DNA of 64,000 nt, taken from positions 4,526,001-4,590,000 of the forward strand of contig OY987250.1 of NCBI GenBank assembly GCA_963920765.1, in the 5' to 3' direction. Below are positions 34,640-47,384 of this stretch, piece after piece. Numbering within the stretch: position 1 is the stretch's first letter; each line of letters starts with the position of its first letter. Source of the stretch: Ulota crispa (lineage: Eukaryota; Streptophyta; Bryopsida; Orthotrichales; Orthotrichaceae). The position numbers and the translations under genes were made by a program. The notes beneath the pieces were generated by a model, which saw only the letters and a program-made list of their open reading frames with translations, did no database searches and was not told the origin of the DNA.

Positions 34640-36185
34640 GTCCCTTGGAATTTAGTCAAGCTCATAAAAAGAGGTGGGTTGGGCTTGACTAAAATTTTGA
34701 GGATCAAATGGGCAATGGCCAAAATCCTTACAAGTAATCATTTTTATTTTTATTTTTTAGGAAATATGCTAAAAAAAAAAACTCAATTTTATGACCCCTT
34801 CTTACTTTTCATTACAACCAAAGGTTGTTATTGACTTACCTCCAAAGACAGACTTTTCAAAAACAAATCATGGTCCATGGCCCATGAGCAATTTTCTTCA
34901 CAACTTCTCACTTTTAGTGCAAAGACTGAAAGACAGCAAAATGAACCCAAGTGCCTATTCAAAGTCCCAAATTCAATTCCCTAATACGTAGAAATCTATT
35001 GAAAAATCAGAGCATAGCTTCTCCACCTTAGCCCCACATCAACGGATGTGCAGTAAATCGACCGAGCTTTTGCATTGTGACTTTACTATTAGAATTTGAG
35101 AATGATAGACATAGGAAAAAATTTCTTAGCAAAAATTTGCATAAATCTTACCTCAAACTTTGATTAACAATTACAACACTAAAAGATTTTGGTGAAAAAA
35201 TGGATGATATGGCCAAATCAGTTCTTCCTCAGCTACGCACCAGGTTTGCCAAAATTTGAATGAGGTTTACTAATACAAGTAGACTTTATGGATGAACGTG
35301 CACATGTCTTAATTTTCTGTCCCGTTCTATCCAAAAAAACTTTACCTTCTTAAATCCTGGGGTGCTTAAATCCTGGGGTGCATGTCGCTTTACTACCGAA
35401 AATACAAAATATGAACCCTTGATACTCGATAGACCTCTGTGTGTGGTGCATGCTGAGTCGATTCTCGCAAATGCACCTCCTCTTCTGCTTTTCACGTCCA
35501 TGGCGTGGATTCAAAAGCACTTTGCAAGCGGCTTTCTGCCTTAAACTTGCCCTCTTGTGTTGCTTGACCCTGTCCCGTATGGACATCTACAGATTCTCCA
35601 CCGATTGTCAACTTCGTTAACCCATTTCACACTGGTGTTTCATAAAAAAAACAGGTGGCGGCTTAAGGTAGAACCGCCCATACCCAATCATTTAAGTTCC
35701 TATGGTTGAGCACGTTAGAGCAATAATGTGGTGCAAATTTATCTTTGGTTGTTTCATACAAAATATTGTGACACAAAAAATTTCAAATTTTTCATGCAAA
35801 ATTGAATTTTATACAAATTTTGAAATGCATAAAGTGTTCAAAACCCATACCCATTCACTAAACTTCCATGATCTCAATCATAGCCAAAACACTTCTTGCT
35901 CATTTCTTCCTACCTTCTTTTGAGACATATGTCATCACTCAAGTTGTCTTAATCTTAAAAAGGGAAAATATTTGCATTCCAAGGCTAAAAAATAGGCTGG
36001 TTGAACCCAAAACACTCTAGTGGTTGGGAATAGAACCCTAGTTGGGAATGAGCGTCTCAGCCTTATACCTCAATGTGGAAAAGTAGATTTTTGGATTTTT
36101 ATACTTTTATAGCCTATACAAAATTGACATTTTTGAGAGTTCACAAACTTGCATTCAAAGTTTCAAATCTCCTATAAAAGAATAA
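34640..36185. other. no gene seen
   Basis: Overlapping ORFs near 35286-35586 on both strands lack motifs; a small GC-richer patch there may be a decayed gene fragment. The rest is AT-rich spacer. Confidence 0.4.
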
Positions 36186-36448
36186 AACCTCATATTTAGT
36201 AAAATGGGAGTTTTCCATGGAAATGAGAGGTAATGTAAAGGAAAGTCGACAAAAGGTTTTATGTCAATTCCACTCAAATAAAACCTTTCAGATTTTACCT
36301 AAAATTAGAAGGTTTAATTGCAATTTAGGTCAACTTGACCTAAATTGCAATAAAACCTTTCAAAACTAACCTAAAATTAAAAAGTTTTATGTCTCCTTTG
36401 GTTATTCTGGAAGGTGCCCAATCTCCCATTTTACTGAATATGAGGTTA
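36186..36448. mobile_element. M1-clan MITE (copy l), AGTAAAATGGG end type
   Basis: AACCTCATATTTAGTAAAAT and ATTTTACTGAATATGAGGTT form the ends. The interior GGTTTTATGTCAATTC and TTTACCTAAAATTAGAAGG is shared, reversed, with 42299-42594. Confidence 0.75.
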
Positions 36449-37298
36449 TAGTGGGGTTATCTCTAGAAGAACAGTAGATGAAACTTTGAAAAGATGATTG
36501 TTTGTTAGATTTCCTAAGATATAAGTTACTTGTTTCAAACCAATTGTTTTGGCTTGTGTGGCCTAGGCATTATGCTGCATTCTCAAGGCTAGGCCACACC
36601 AAACTAAATTGGTGTTTCAAAATAGTATTTTTGTAAAAAACAAGCGGCCTCGGTTACTTTTGGGTGTAAATGTAGATTCTTTAATTTTTGAGCCCATTTT
36701 TCTAGTCTATTCAAAACCGACGTTTTTGATAGTTTACAAACCAACATCTCAAACCTCTTGCTCTATAATGATGGAGAGATTATCTTTAGTATAACAATAG
36801 ATGAAACTAGAAAAGCAATTGTCTCCCAATTTTCCAAAAACACAAGTTACTCCTTCATCCTTTTCAAACCGGTTCTTTTGGCCCATGTAGCCTCAACATC
36901 ATTGACACGTTCACCAGTTGTTCTATCAACCATGACATTATTCTAAATGAGTCACCAAAACTTTTTTCTCATTGGCAAAAAGCGTCAAAGGAATGAATGT
37001 GAATAAACAAAAATATACGTAAAACCCAAAAGCACAAGAGAGTTTTAAAACCTCACCACCTAAAAAGCTTTACATTGTCACTACTACTTTTTGAGGTCAT
37101 ATGGAATCATGTCATTGGTAGCTTGAAATGGGGGAATGCGTCATTCAAGATACTGTGATTTACTAATGCATTTCCCATATATTTTAGAGACTCATTTCCA
37201 AACCAAATTATTGGTCAAGACCCATTTCAAGGAAGAAGACAAAATTCTTCGCACCCAAATATGTCCAATAGTTTAGTAAGAATGGGCCTTCAAAGGTT
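36449..37298. other. no gene seen
   Basis: Spacer; short ORFs at 36609-36946 have no family features. Confidence 0.4.
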
Positions 37299-37301
37299 AG
37301 A

Positions 37302-37611
37302 GCAACTCCAATGTTGCACTTCAAAGTTCAAACTTGACAATTTAAGAGATGACATCTATTTTTGAAAGGCCCTCAAAATTCTTCTCTAGATGTCTAGTCT
37401 TGCTCTTCAAATGTGCCCCATAAATAGTCATTTGATTCACCAAGAAAAATATAGGATAAAGTTCACATAAACTCAAGATGAATAGCATTTTGAAGGATCA
37501 TTGCTTGACAAACTAGGATAGAATGGCATGAAAATATTTTGAGGGGCCTAAAGCACATGTCATCCATGTTTGAAGTGTGTCACATCTTAGGAGGGCAATG
37601 CTAGAGATGCT
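37302..37611. mobile_element. Tourist-like MITE with TTA target duplication (copy 1)
   Basis: TTA-GAGCAACTCCAATG at the left and CTAGAGATGCTC-TTA at the right: inverted ends plus a 3-bp TTA on each side, the PIF/Harbinger signature. Confidence 0.7.
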
Positions 37612-37614
37612 CTT

Positions 37615-38706
37615 ATGGGGCCTCTTTGTTGTGAAGATTTCAAAATAACATCACAAAAAAAAAAGACATGAGAGGCTCTTGGTTATTAAGATTCCAAAAG
37701 ATCCATTTAGAAAATGATCATCTCAAGTAATTGTTTAATTTCTAGAGAACAATTGTCTGTTAAATAGACTATTGAAATTTGGGTAGGTTCATGTGAAGTC
37801 ATTTGAGGCATATGTTTCTAAAATCTGAAGTGAAGGTGCACATGATGAAGCCTTCATGTGAAAAAAAACCATCTTTTGATTGGAGTCTTGAGTGAATAGT
37901 TATGATGCTCAAGGCTTAAAAGCAAATTGCTTAGGCAACATAGAGCAAATAGTTGGTATTGAGAGTGCTTGAAATTACTTTCAACATTAGTTTTGGTGGA
38001 GTCTAAGTGAGGGTCTTGGTAGGTATCTAGGCAAGGGACTTGGTAGGGGTCTTGCTTGATGTCTTAGCAGGAGATTTGGCAAAGTGTTTTATTTTCTTCT
38101 ACTAGACACAACAATGGTGAACATGTTTGTTGTGTGTGTTTATGAATGTAAGAATGGTGAAGAGCGACTAAGGCCAATGTTGAATCTCTAATTTTGTCTA
38201 GAATTATGCAAAACTATTTTATGTGATTAGAGATGACAAAAACCACAAGGAATCAAGAAGCTATATTATACCGGACATTGTTACTTCTCAAACTCTAGGT
38301 TGAGACAAAATTGTGTGGCTTGCAATGTTGGCAAGACATAACATCACACATTTTGCTAAAATTGCAATGACAAATATATGTACAGTTGAGGAGATGTTTT
38401 GAAAGACATCAAGATAATCTTCACCCATAAAGGGACGAAAATGCAAATGTTTTTTGATTTTTAGTTTTTGTGTTTAGCTTTTTTAGAAGTCACTATTAGT
38501 CATTTGTAATGAATTCTTTTAGCAATTAGCAATTTGTTTAGATCACTACATCAAACAAATTAGGTAGTTTATTGTTGAAGCATGAGACTAATACAAGGTT
38601 CTTTTTTATTAAACATGAAGACATGATTTTTATCTATTTTGTTTTATTCATAAAAGAGATTTGAAAACTACATATAGTGGCAATTTGGCAAAGCTTGAAT
38701 TAGCAT
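37615..38706. other. no gene seen
   Basis: AT-rich spacer with weak internal repeats (GGTCTTGGTAGGTATCT, then TGGTAGGGGTCTTGC near 38010-38070). Confidence 0.4.
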
Positions 38707-38983
38707 AAAACGCTACATTCATTAAATTGGAAAAACCAAATTCCCAAGTTGTACTTCACCTTAAACACTTTTTTCTCCTTAAACCGTTTGAACGCTAGAT
38801 TTGAAGGTATTGTATTTGGTCTATGCCACTGAGATTTTTTCCCTTGCAAATTCCTCCTCTCAGGTGAGGGCACGTGTACCAAAAAAATGCTATTGAAACT
38901 TAGAGCTCAATTTAAATTGATCACTTTAAACCTAGTTTATTCCCAAAATGGGCGTTGCTTCCCAAATCAACAAATATGGTGTT
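38707..38983. mobile_element. M1-clan MITE (copy m), full core
   Basis: GCTACATTCATTAAATTGG to CCCAAATCAACAAATATGGT, with core TTTTTTCCCTTGCAAATTCC and GTGAGGGCACGTGTACC. Confidence 0.75.
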
Positions 38984-38989
38984 ATAACT

Positions 38990-39514
38990 TTTCAAGCTTT
39001 AGTGATTTTCTTTAAAATAAAAATTCTACTTATAAAATATAAGGAACTGAATTTGTAAGAAAATAAATTTTGACTATGCAAAAAAATTTAAAGGTTGACT
39101 AATGTATAGTTGTTTTCTTTAACCACCTTGTATTGCATGCTCACTTAGAGTAAGTTAGACATTCTAAGTGTATTTATAATTTTTCATTATTGAACCTAGC
39201 ATCATATACTTACGAATGCCTCAAATCCTAAAGTTTGCATAGAACACAAACTTTCAGCCAAGGGGCTCAAAGTCTATTGTCCCTCTCAAGTAGGACCAAA
39301 AAAACCTTTTTTGAAACTATGCATGTTATAATGTTTTAATCCACATGGTCAAATGGGCTGAATTTTTTTCCAGCCTTACTTGTTCATTACACATTTAAAT
39401 GGTTGGAATTCAAAGAAATGTTTTGGTTTTAGAATTTGAATAAATCATCCAAAAGTGGCAGTTTTGGATTTTTTTTTTTTTTGAGTACCCAAAACACCAT
39501 TCGGCCTTTAGGGG
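38990..39514. mobile_element. E1b fragment, reverse orientation
   Basis: Ends GGCCTTTAGGGG at 39514. The subterminal CCAAAAGTGGCAGTTTTGG is the reverse of the E1 left end, and the interior (AATCCACATGGTCAAATG, then AACCTAGCATCATATACTTA) aligns to 40846-41790. Confidence 0.6.
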
Positions 39515-39639
39515 TTGATTTTCGTGGACAGAATAATCACTTTTCTTCGTAGACCTTTGCACTCAAATGTTTCTCCAAATGCCAATTTTTCCTTGTTTGA
39601 TCAGATGCTTGGGCTTCAAAACCTCCCCCATTCAAAACG

Positions 39640-39845
39640 GTCACGCGGAAGCATAAAAGAGACAGCTAAAGCAGAACGAAAGTAGAACGAAATTCTTCAA
39701 TCTCCGTCCATTTACTAAAGCAGCAACTGAAGTAGGTGCAAGTGCCCAAAGAGGGCTCTCTCCGTCAGGCAAAGAACCCGAGCTCCGTCCGTCCGTACTT
39801 CGGTGGTCCGCCATCGCCAACTCGCCCCCTAGCCCAAGCAAAACT
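39640..39845. other. small GC-richer patch
   Basis: A minus ORF (MLGLGGELAMADHRS onward, to 39641) runs across it but shows no known motif, start context or splice partner. It is possibly a relic of an exon. Confidence 0.3.
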
Positions 39846-39922
39846 CTATCTTAGAAATAAAATCAAAAGATAAAATATCGTATTAGAATAAGCCTGTCCT
39901 AAATCCATTTTGTTCCCACTTA

Positions 39923-39952
39923 GGGCACTTAGGGACAATGGACCTTTAGCGG
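39923..39952. mobile_element. E1 right-end fragment
   Basis: GGGACAATGGACCTTTAGCGG followed by TTAA resembles the right end of the E1 family; the rest of the element is absent. Confidence 0.5.
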
Positions 39953-40010
39953 TTAAGGATTTATTTGGTTTTTTTTGGGTAATCAAGTAAAACACACTTG
40001 ATACCTCATA

Positions 40011-40336
40011 AGGTCGGAGGCTCAAACTCTGTTAGGGCACAAATTATGCTCATTTTCCCAAATGATCTCCATCAGTGCATATCTTATTCATAGCCTTTTC
40101 ATAATGTATAGTGAACGTACATTTGAGGAGGTGCACCATTTAAGAGCCGTATGACCTTTCCACTTCAAAATTTCATAACTAATTTCATATTGTTCTAAAA
40201 AATACAAAATAACTTGTTTTAAATGCCAATTCCTCTTATCTTTCAAGAAAAATTTACTAAAAGATATTTCAAGAAGTTCCACCACCCCAAAATTCAGTTT
40301 CAGCTCTTAGATGGTCGGTTTACGAGCCTCTTACCT
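40011..40336. mobile_element. Stowaway-like MITE, copy 2
   Basis: AGGTCGGAGGCTC to GAGCCTCTTACCT, with TA on both sides; the same length as copy 1 (326 bp) and the shared CCAATTCCTCTTATCTTTCA. Confidence 0.75.
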
Positions 40337-40845
40337 TAAGAAAAAAAATGGACAAAATGGACAAATTCATCCACATGCCGCACACGTCTATCCAGCAGCT
40401 TTTATTACTAGATTCCATTCAAATGAAGGCAAACCACATGTGCCTTGGAAAAGATAGACGAATTCACCCTTATTTCCCCAACCTTTTTGCTCAACTTTTT
40501 CAGTGTTGAGATAGCTGGTGTAAAAACGAGATAAGATTTCTAGCAAAAAAAATTGCCAAAAAAAGGTTTTATCTAAGGATAATCAATACATAATTATGGT
40601 TTTTTGGGCAATTAAAGGCCCAATTGCCTTTAAATAAAGAAGAACTGAGCTTCAAGCTTACAGAAAAAAAAATGGAAAATTTTCAAAAAATGCCAAATTA
40701 CAATAATGAAAATTGTATTGCACCCTAGGCGTTCATAATTTTTTTAACAAATTGAGAATTGATGCCATCATTTTATGATAAGACAAATTCAAAAGTATTG
40801 TCAAAAAAGTTGAGTATGCCAACTTCTCCTTAATTTTATTATTAA

Positions 40846-41790
40846 CCCCTAAAGGACCAAGTGTTCATTCAATGGACACTTGAGAACTCGGGTAGGGTCA
40901 TATCAAGTCCATTTTTGTTGGATGTTCTCAAAATTGTTACACAAGGTGTAAATATGTATCTTCAAAATGGAAATGTAAAATTTTCCTCAATTAGATGCCC
41001 AATGCAAAAGTTATGTTGCCTAGAAGAATTTGAGCAACTCAAATAGTTTGGGCATTTTTGAAGAATATTATGCTAGAACTCTCATCAACTTTTGAAATTT
41101 GGCATTATGTAACTAATAAAATATGGTATACAATTGTAAAAGAAAACAAAAAAAATGAGCTCTCAAATCACACTCTAAGAGGAGTCAAACTTTGTTAATT
41201 ATGTTTGGGCAATTTCAAGAAAAGATATTTTCTTGTAAGTTGTAACTCCAAGTCCTGTTATCTTGGAATTTATAAATTCAAAGTTCTTGAAACCTTTTTC
41301 ACATATTCCAAATGTTTGTCTCTATGTTTTTACCGTTTGGATTTCAAATAAAAGACTTTGTTATTGCACAAGAAATCATGAAAAAATGACTAGTGTATTG
41401 TCAATTCACTTAACCCCCTTGCATTGCAAGGTGATTTAGAATAAGCTAGGTTCTATATTTGCTTTTGGATTTTTTTAAGAGTGGATCTAACATCATGTAC
41501 TTATGAATAGTCAAAAAGCACATTTTTGTGTAGATCAAAATTTTACTCTAGGAGGGCTCAAACTCAAAGTTTGCTCACCTTGTTTTGCATGAATGAAAAA
41601 TAGTTGTTTTTCTCACTTCAAACACTATAAACCTATAGTCCACATGGTCAAATGAGCTAAAAAAAATTGTACACATTGATTTATTTGTTTAACACACTTT
41701 TGTATGGTTGAAATTTTTTAAAAAGGATTTTTACTTTCAATCTTGGGCAATGTATTAAAAGTTGGCAGTTTATGAGATTTTTTCTCAACA
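40846..41790. mobile_element. E1b element, left end TTAA-CCCCTAAAGGACCA
   Basis: TTAA precedes the CCCCTAAAGGACCA end at 40846. The interior differs from the 918-bp E1 copies but matches 38990-39514. The right end is not recognisable before the next MITE at 41800. ORF 40861-41046 inside it is not called. Confidence 0.6.
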
Positions 41791-41799
41791 AACACTCTT

Positions 41800-42048
41800 A
41801 AACACGATATTTGTTAATTTGGGAAAAACAGAGGTCCCAATTTGTTTTTCCCTCAAACCCAAAAAGTTACTTTAAAACCAGATTTGAAGGTATTATATTC
41901 AATCTAAGCCACTAAGATTTTTTCCCTTGCAAATCCCTCCTCTTAGGTGAGAGCATGTGTTGGTTTGAGGTGATCACCTCAAACTTCCTGACGCACTTCC
42001 TGAAAATCCTAAAATGCACCATTTTCCCAAATTAACAAATATTGTATT
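41800..42048. mobile_element. M1-clan MITE (copy n), full core
   Basis: CGATATTTGTTAATTTGGGA to TTTCCCAAATTAACAAATAT, with core ACCCAAAAAGTTACTTTAAA and TTTTTTCCCTTGCAAATCCC. Confidence 0.8.
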
Positions 42049-42298
42049 CTTAGTCCTCTAAGGGCCATGATGCTGCAAACATTCATGCATAGGGACCACC
42101 TTCAACTCCAACCAAAAATAGGGATGGAACTGCAAGCTACAAACCATTTTCAAAAAATGCCACACAGCAAATCAGCAATTGGTTAAAAAAACCAAAAAAA
42201 AAAAGAAACCCTAGTTTAAGGTCATCTTGTGATAAGGATTGTTTGAGGCCATATGCAACTGACTGCAATTTTGAGAGTTTGAGTCAAACTACCCAAGT

Positions 42299-42594
42299 AA
42301 CCTCATATTTAGTAAAATGGGAGATTGAGCACCTCCCAAAATAACCAAAGGAGACATAAAACTTTTCAGTTTCAAGTTAGTTTTGAAAGGTTTTATTGCA
42401 ATTTACCTTCTAATTTTAGGTAAAATCTGAAAGGTTTTATTGCAATTTACCTTCTAATTTTAGGTAAAATTTGAAAGGTTTTATGTCAATTCAGCTCAAA
42501 TCAAGTTGAATTGACATAAAACCTTTTGTTGACTTTCCTTTACATTACCTCTCATTTCAATGGAAAACTCCCATTTTACTGAATATGAGGTTAT
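42299..42594. mobile_element. M1-clan MITE (copy o), AGTAAAATGGG end type
   Basis: AACCTCATATTTAGTAAAAT to ATTTTACTGAATATGAGGTT; an internal AAAGGTTTTATTGCAATTTA segment is tandemly doubled (about 42388-42475), a difference from copy l. Confidence 0.75.
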
Positions 42595-42609
42595 GTGCCT
42601 TTAACTCAT

Positions 42610-42860
42610 GGAAGAGGGGTCTAAACTAAGGCCACTTCACACTATGGCCAAAGGTCAAAAGGCCATTTGTTTCCACCAATAAAAAAATCAAGAGTCTAGC
42701 CTCTTGAGTATGACCCTTCACACTAGAGGTTAAAATATAAAGTCCGTCATCCACCAAAATGTCTACATGGCAGCATTTTATCATCCAAAATGATAGCCTC
42801 TCAAAGGGAAGTTTAGATTGAGCAAAAATGGAGACCTAAACTATGACCAAGAGGTTGTCA
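42610..42860. repeat. interspersed repeat (copy 1 of 2)
   Basis: Shares CACTATGGCCAAAGG and TGAGCAAAAATGGAGACC-like text with 61735-61960 in the same order and orientation. Class unknown. Confidence 0.55.
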
Positions 42861-43160
42861 ATTTTGGCATTTATTGCAAATTTTCAGCAAGTTTTATTGA
42901 CTTCTCAACAAAGTTTGGCCATTCAATCCAATGACCTCTTGACTTGGTTGACCATAAGGTAGAACTACCATAAACGGTTAAAATAAGCCACTTTAGCATG
43001 TAAGATATGGGGGATTTCTTGAGAAATTAAGCTCAATTTGTGAAGAAACAAGGATAAGGAAGAGTGCAAAAAGAAAAGAAAAAAATTACTCAAGAATGAT
43101 TATTTTATGCAATATAAATGTGGATTTAGGGTTTGGACCAATTATGGTTTCATAGGTGTA

Positions 43161-43481
43161 AATGCGTTATTTGTTAATTTGGGACAACAAGAGGTCCCAT
43201 TTTAGACTCACCTAAATCTAAGATTGTCACCTTAATTTATGTGGAACCATATTCGTTAAATTAAGGAGGCCTCCTGAAACTTGCTTAATGAACTTTTTGT
43301 TCAAAATTTCAGATGTTAATGAATCCTCTGTCCTAAAAGAGCGTCTTTTTGGAAGACATATATCTCATTTCATTAGAAAACAGTTAACAGATTCCCAATT
43401 CAATAAACATGGTGTTCTCTTCCAAAAAAGCCAGAAGTCCCACTTTGTAAGCTTTGTCCCAAATTAACAAATAACGCGTTT
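43161..43481. mobile_element. M1-clan MITE (copy p) carrying a second M1 pair
   Basis: Outer ends GCGTTATTTGTTAATTTGGG and CCCAAATTAACAAATAACGC. Inner ends ACCATATTCGTTAAATTAAG (about 43243) and CCCAATTCAATAAACATGGT (about 43416) suggest one member inserted in another. Confidence 0.65.
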
Positions 43482-43666
43482 GTACCTTAAACGGCTACCT
43501 CTAGAACCTTAATCCAAAACAAGTTTGAACCAACCAAATGCGAGAAAATAACATCTTTTTGAAATTTTTTCAAGCCGGCTCTTGTTGGTTTTAGAACAAT
43601 TTACTCTGCCATTATCGAGGAGTATCCGTTTATGGTATTTCTACCTTTGTGTGAAGCGGCCCTAAA

Positions 43667-46600
43667 TTATTGTTTCTTGGGTAGGTACGACAAATCCAAC
43701 TGAATGCCGCTGCCGGTGCGGCGACCCCAGGCGCCCACGGTGGCTACCGACGTCTCCTCGCGCGTCACCTGGCGCCACCCCTCATGCTTCAGCGCAAATG
43801 CGCCCCATCCGAGCTCCCCGCCGCAGCTCGATCCGCACGCGCCGCCCATGGGCCCCGCGTGGCTGGGCATCTTCTCCACCCCGCCCTGCGTGGCCGCGTT
43901 CAGGTACCACGTGGCCAGGTTCGACTGCGACGTCGCGTGCTCCACCACCACGGAGCCCCAGTCCTTCATCCCCGGCTTCGACTCCTTGTGCCGCTTCTGC
44001 GTCACCAGGTTGCCGTGGTGCTTTCCCCCGAAGTCCGCCACGGAGCGCATGGTGGCCGTCACCAGCAGCAGCACCAGCACCACGTCCTCCTCCGGATGGA
44101 TCTCCATGGCGGATACCTTCCAGTTGAACAGCGCCGTGGCTTTTCCTTGGGGTGTTGTTGCGTTGTAGCGGATGAGCGTCACGAACCCTTCCTCGTCCTC
44201 CAGCGTCGCGTTCGGGACTTCGTACTGCAGCTTACGACCGTTGATCAAACGCACCTGCATTGTTCGACGTTCACTTTCATAGCTAGCGTTACTTACTGCA
44301 TGTCTGCATGGTAAATTTATTCCATGCATGAGGCCAATCAAGCAATCACCATGTTTTGCTCACATTTTGAGACACTTGCGAGCATCATCAAGTTTGTTCG
44401 GCTCCATCAAGTATACGTGTATGTACTTTCTGACTGATCTTAGGAACATATGTTCTAAGTTCGGCTAAGGTTTTACTTCTCTCACAATCAAACATGATTA
44501 TCCCATAGCGAAGTTATAATTCTCGTCGAGATGATCTTGTGCAGTCACGATCAATCAAGGATCTAATAAAGAGAAGCACACTGAAAAACTCCTCCTCTCC
44601 CGTCTTAACTTAACTAAACCCTAAACCCAAAACTAGACTTGACTACGTTGGTTTGCAAAACAGAGTGAGACACGTACAAAACATGCCTGGAGAGATCTCC
44701 AGTTGTTGAGGAACATGCAAAGTTCACAATTACATTTAGAGTCCATAATTATGCAGTTAAATAAAACCTGCATGATTGAGAGCATGCAAATTCTCCATAT
44801 CTGATGCAATCCGGTTGTCATATCGGGCAAGATTTTACTGTTAGATAGGACAGGCAAACATGCGGACAAACAGACCATTTGGCCGGGTGGTTGTCCATGC
44901 TAAAATCAAGGTGCAACATCAGGACGCAATTTTAAGGTTGTGTCTCCACCCATATATACTTCAAAAAAGAGGAGAAAAAAAAGTACTTATGTCCGTGCCT
45001 TGACCATTTATGTTAGCATTGGACAGATAGGCTGTTTAGGGTTGGTCCAATGTGACAACCATATCATGCAACGGATTTTGATTGAAAAGATGAGGTTCAG
45101 AGCGGGGCTTACCAAGTGGGAGGAGGAGCCGGTGAGGCTGAATTGGAGGCGGTGCTCCCAGTCGTTGCCTTCTTCCAAAGGTCGGGAGATGATCAGCGTG
45201 GCGCCGGTGCTGAGATGCCAGCTTAGTTTGTAATGCTCCAGCTCGTCAGCGTACGGCGTGGCGCTGGCGACGATTTTGCCTGGGGACGAGAGAGAGCGCA
45301 CATACAAGTCACAGATGAGTGTGCTATGGCGATGGTAACATTTAAGAGCGAAGGGAGAGATGAGATGGTAAGGGCAAGGGCAAGGGGATCCATACTGGGA
45401 GCGTAGCCAGTGGGGCCAGCGACGTAACGCCAGCCACCTTCATAGATGTTGATGACACGCTCGTTCCACTCCACGCCTTCGGGTCGATCTCCAGTCTTCC
45501 TCCAGATCCCCTTCGCCACCCTGTTGTCAACATGCCCCAGTGAAACATGCATGCTTACCACTTTCACCAACTTATCAAACTAATTCTAGATTCCATATGC
45601 AAAATATCCGGAGATTTCTCCAAAACATTGGTAGATGTACATGCAAAAGAGCAAAGACCTACAGTGCAAGACATAAATCCCAACAAATTCTTGGTCAAAA
45701 ATGTCAAACAGTCACCGATTTTGAATGTCAATAAATTTTTTTTGGCAAGCAAGAGACCAAGGGTTCTAATCTATTTTCATGACTTTTATCCTAAGACCTT
45801 GCTTATAGTTACACGTTGTTCCAACTTTTTGAGGGGTGCTATGAACCACTCATATGGTTGTTAGGTTTTTGTTGAATTATGCTGCCTTACATTGTATGTT
45901 CTTCAACATTGAGAAATCTTCTCACGTTTTTCATAAAAGTCTAAATTTACATGAACAGTCATGTTTAGTTATGTAAATGGGGCTTGCCTTTTCTCGACTA
46001 GCATGGCTAAAGGTGTTTGCAAACGAAGCAAAAATTTAGCAAAACTTCTACTAATGTTAGATAGTACCATGAGAGCAAATGAACCCCCGTGTAGAATTCA
46101 ATGCAACGCTCTTCTTGAGAACAAAGTCTCCATTTTCTGTTATGACTTTAAGGGCATATCCCTATGGTTTTATTATGTTCTGAGAATGTCGCATTGATTG
46201 CTGCCTTGTCCCCGGACAGGAATCTACCTTGCCCCAAAAAGGGGTTTTACACTTTCCAGTAACAAAGGTTAGTTCTAATAGTACCAATTATTAGAGTCGC
46301 AAACTATTTGGAGTTTCTAAGTATTCACTTGAGATTTTTGAGACTTGATTCACAATACGCCCAATGTATCATCTCTACAAATCTTGATTCAATGTCAAAC
46401 TCCAATCTTGTTTTGGGTCACTGTGAAGAACACCGAAAGAATTGTTGGTACTTGGTTCCAAAACTGATTTTTTTATGTTTTTGCTCTTTTTTCAATTTTT
46501 TTTGTTTGCTATATACAGTTCTTTAATCAAAGTATGTGTTTCCAATTTCCAAAACTATTGCGCCGTATGAAGGCATTTTTGACAATCTCTCTTATTTCTC

Positions 46601-47353
46601 TCTTGCACACAAAATTACTTACCTATTTAGCACGTTAAAGCAACTGACAGCATATACCCCTATGATAATTTTGCAACTTTCAATGGGTGGCATGCTCGGA
46701 GTGGGCACCTAAACCCTCCAACCACGAGTGGAGCGGCACTCGAAGAGTGCCATATTAGGTAATTTGGGAAAAACAGAACATTTTGGGATTTTTACTATTT
46801 CTGTCATTATGTACAATTTAGCATATTGCAAAAAAATAAGTGTGCACTTTCTTGTACAATAGTGAAGTCTTAGTGATTGCCTCTAAGAATTTCAAATAAC
46901 TACAAGTTTGAGCTATAGCTATGCCTACAATTACTGTATGTAATATTAAGGTGGAGTACAAAATGGTCCCTCTGTTTTTCCCAATTTACCTAATGAGTCT
47001 TGGCGCTGGGTATTCATTCAACAGCGATTTCGGGGGGTATAAGGAGAGATTTATGCACCTGATGCGGATGACGAAGCATTCCTTGCCGAAGTGATTGAGC
47101 ACAGTGCGCGAGATCCAGCGTCCACGCTGCGGCACATACTTGTTCATCTTGAGAATCAAGTTCGACAGCATGGCCCCCGCGTCATCCGTCACGCGGTCCG
47201 GCACCGACTTGAGCAGATACGGCCCCTGCACGGGCGGCGTGATGGACGCGCCCAGGCGCAGCTGAATCGGGACTTTGCTCTTCTCCGCCGCCCAGCGCTT
47301 CTCCTTTAGGGTGAACATGGTGTCGATCGACAGCATCGCCGACTCCTGCAGCC

Positions 47354-47384
<31 letters not shown>

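Noticed and set aside
43704..44314. Plus-strand ORFs of 109-176 codons opposite the last GRDP exon
   Set aside because: Shadow frames of a GC-rich exon whose minus frame has clear family similarity.
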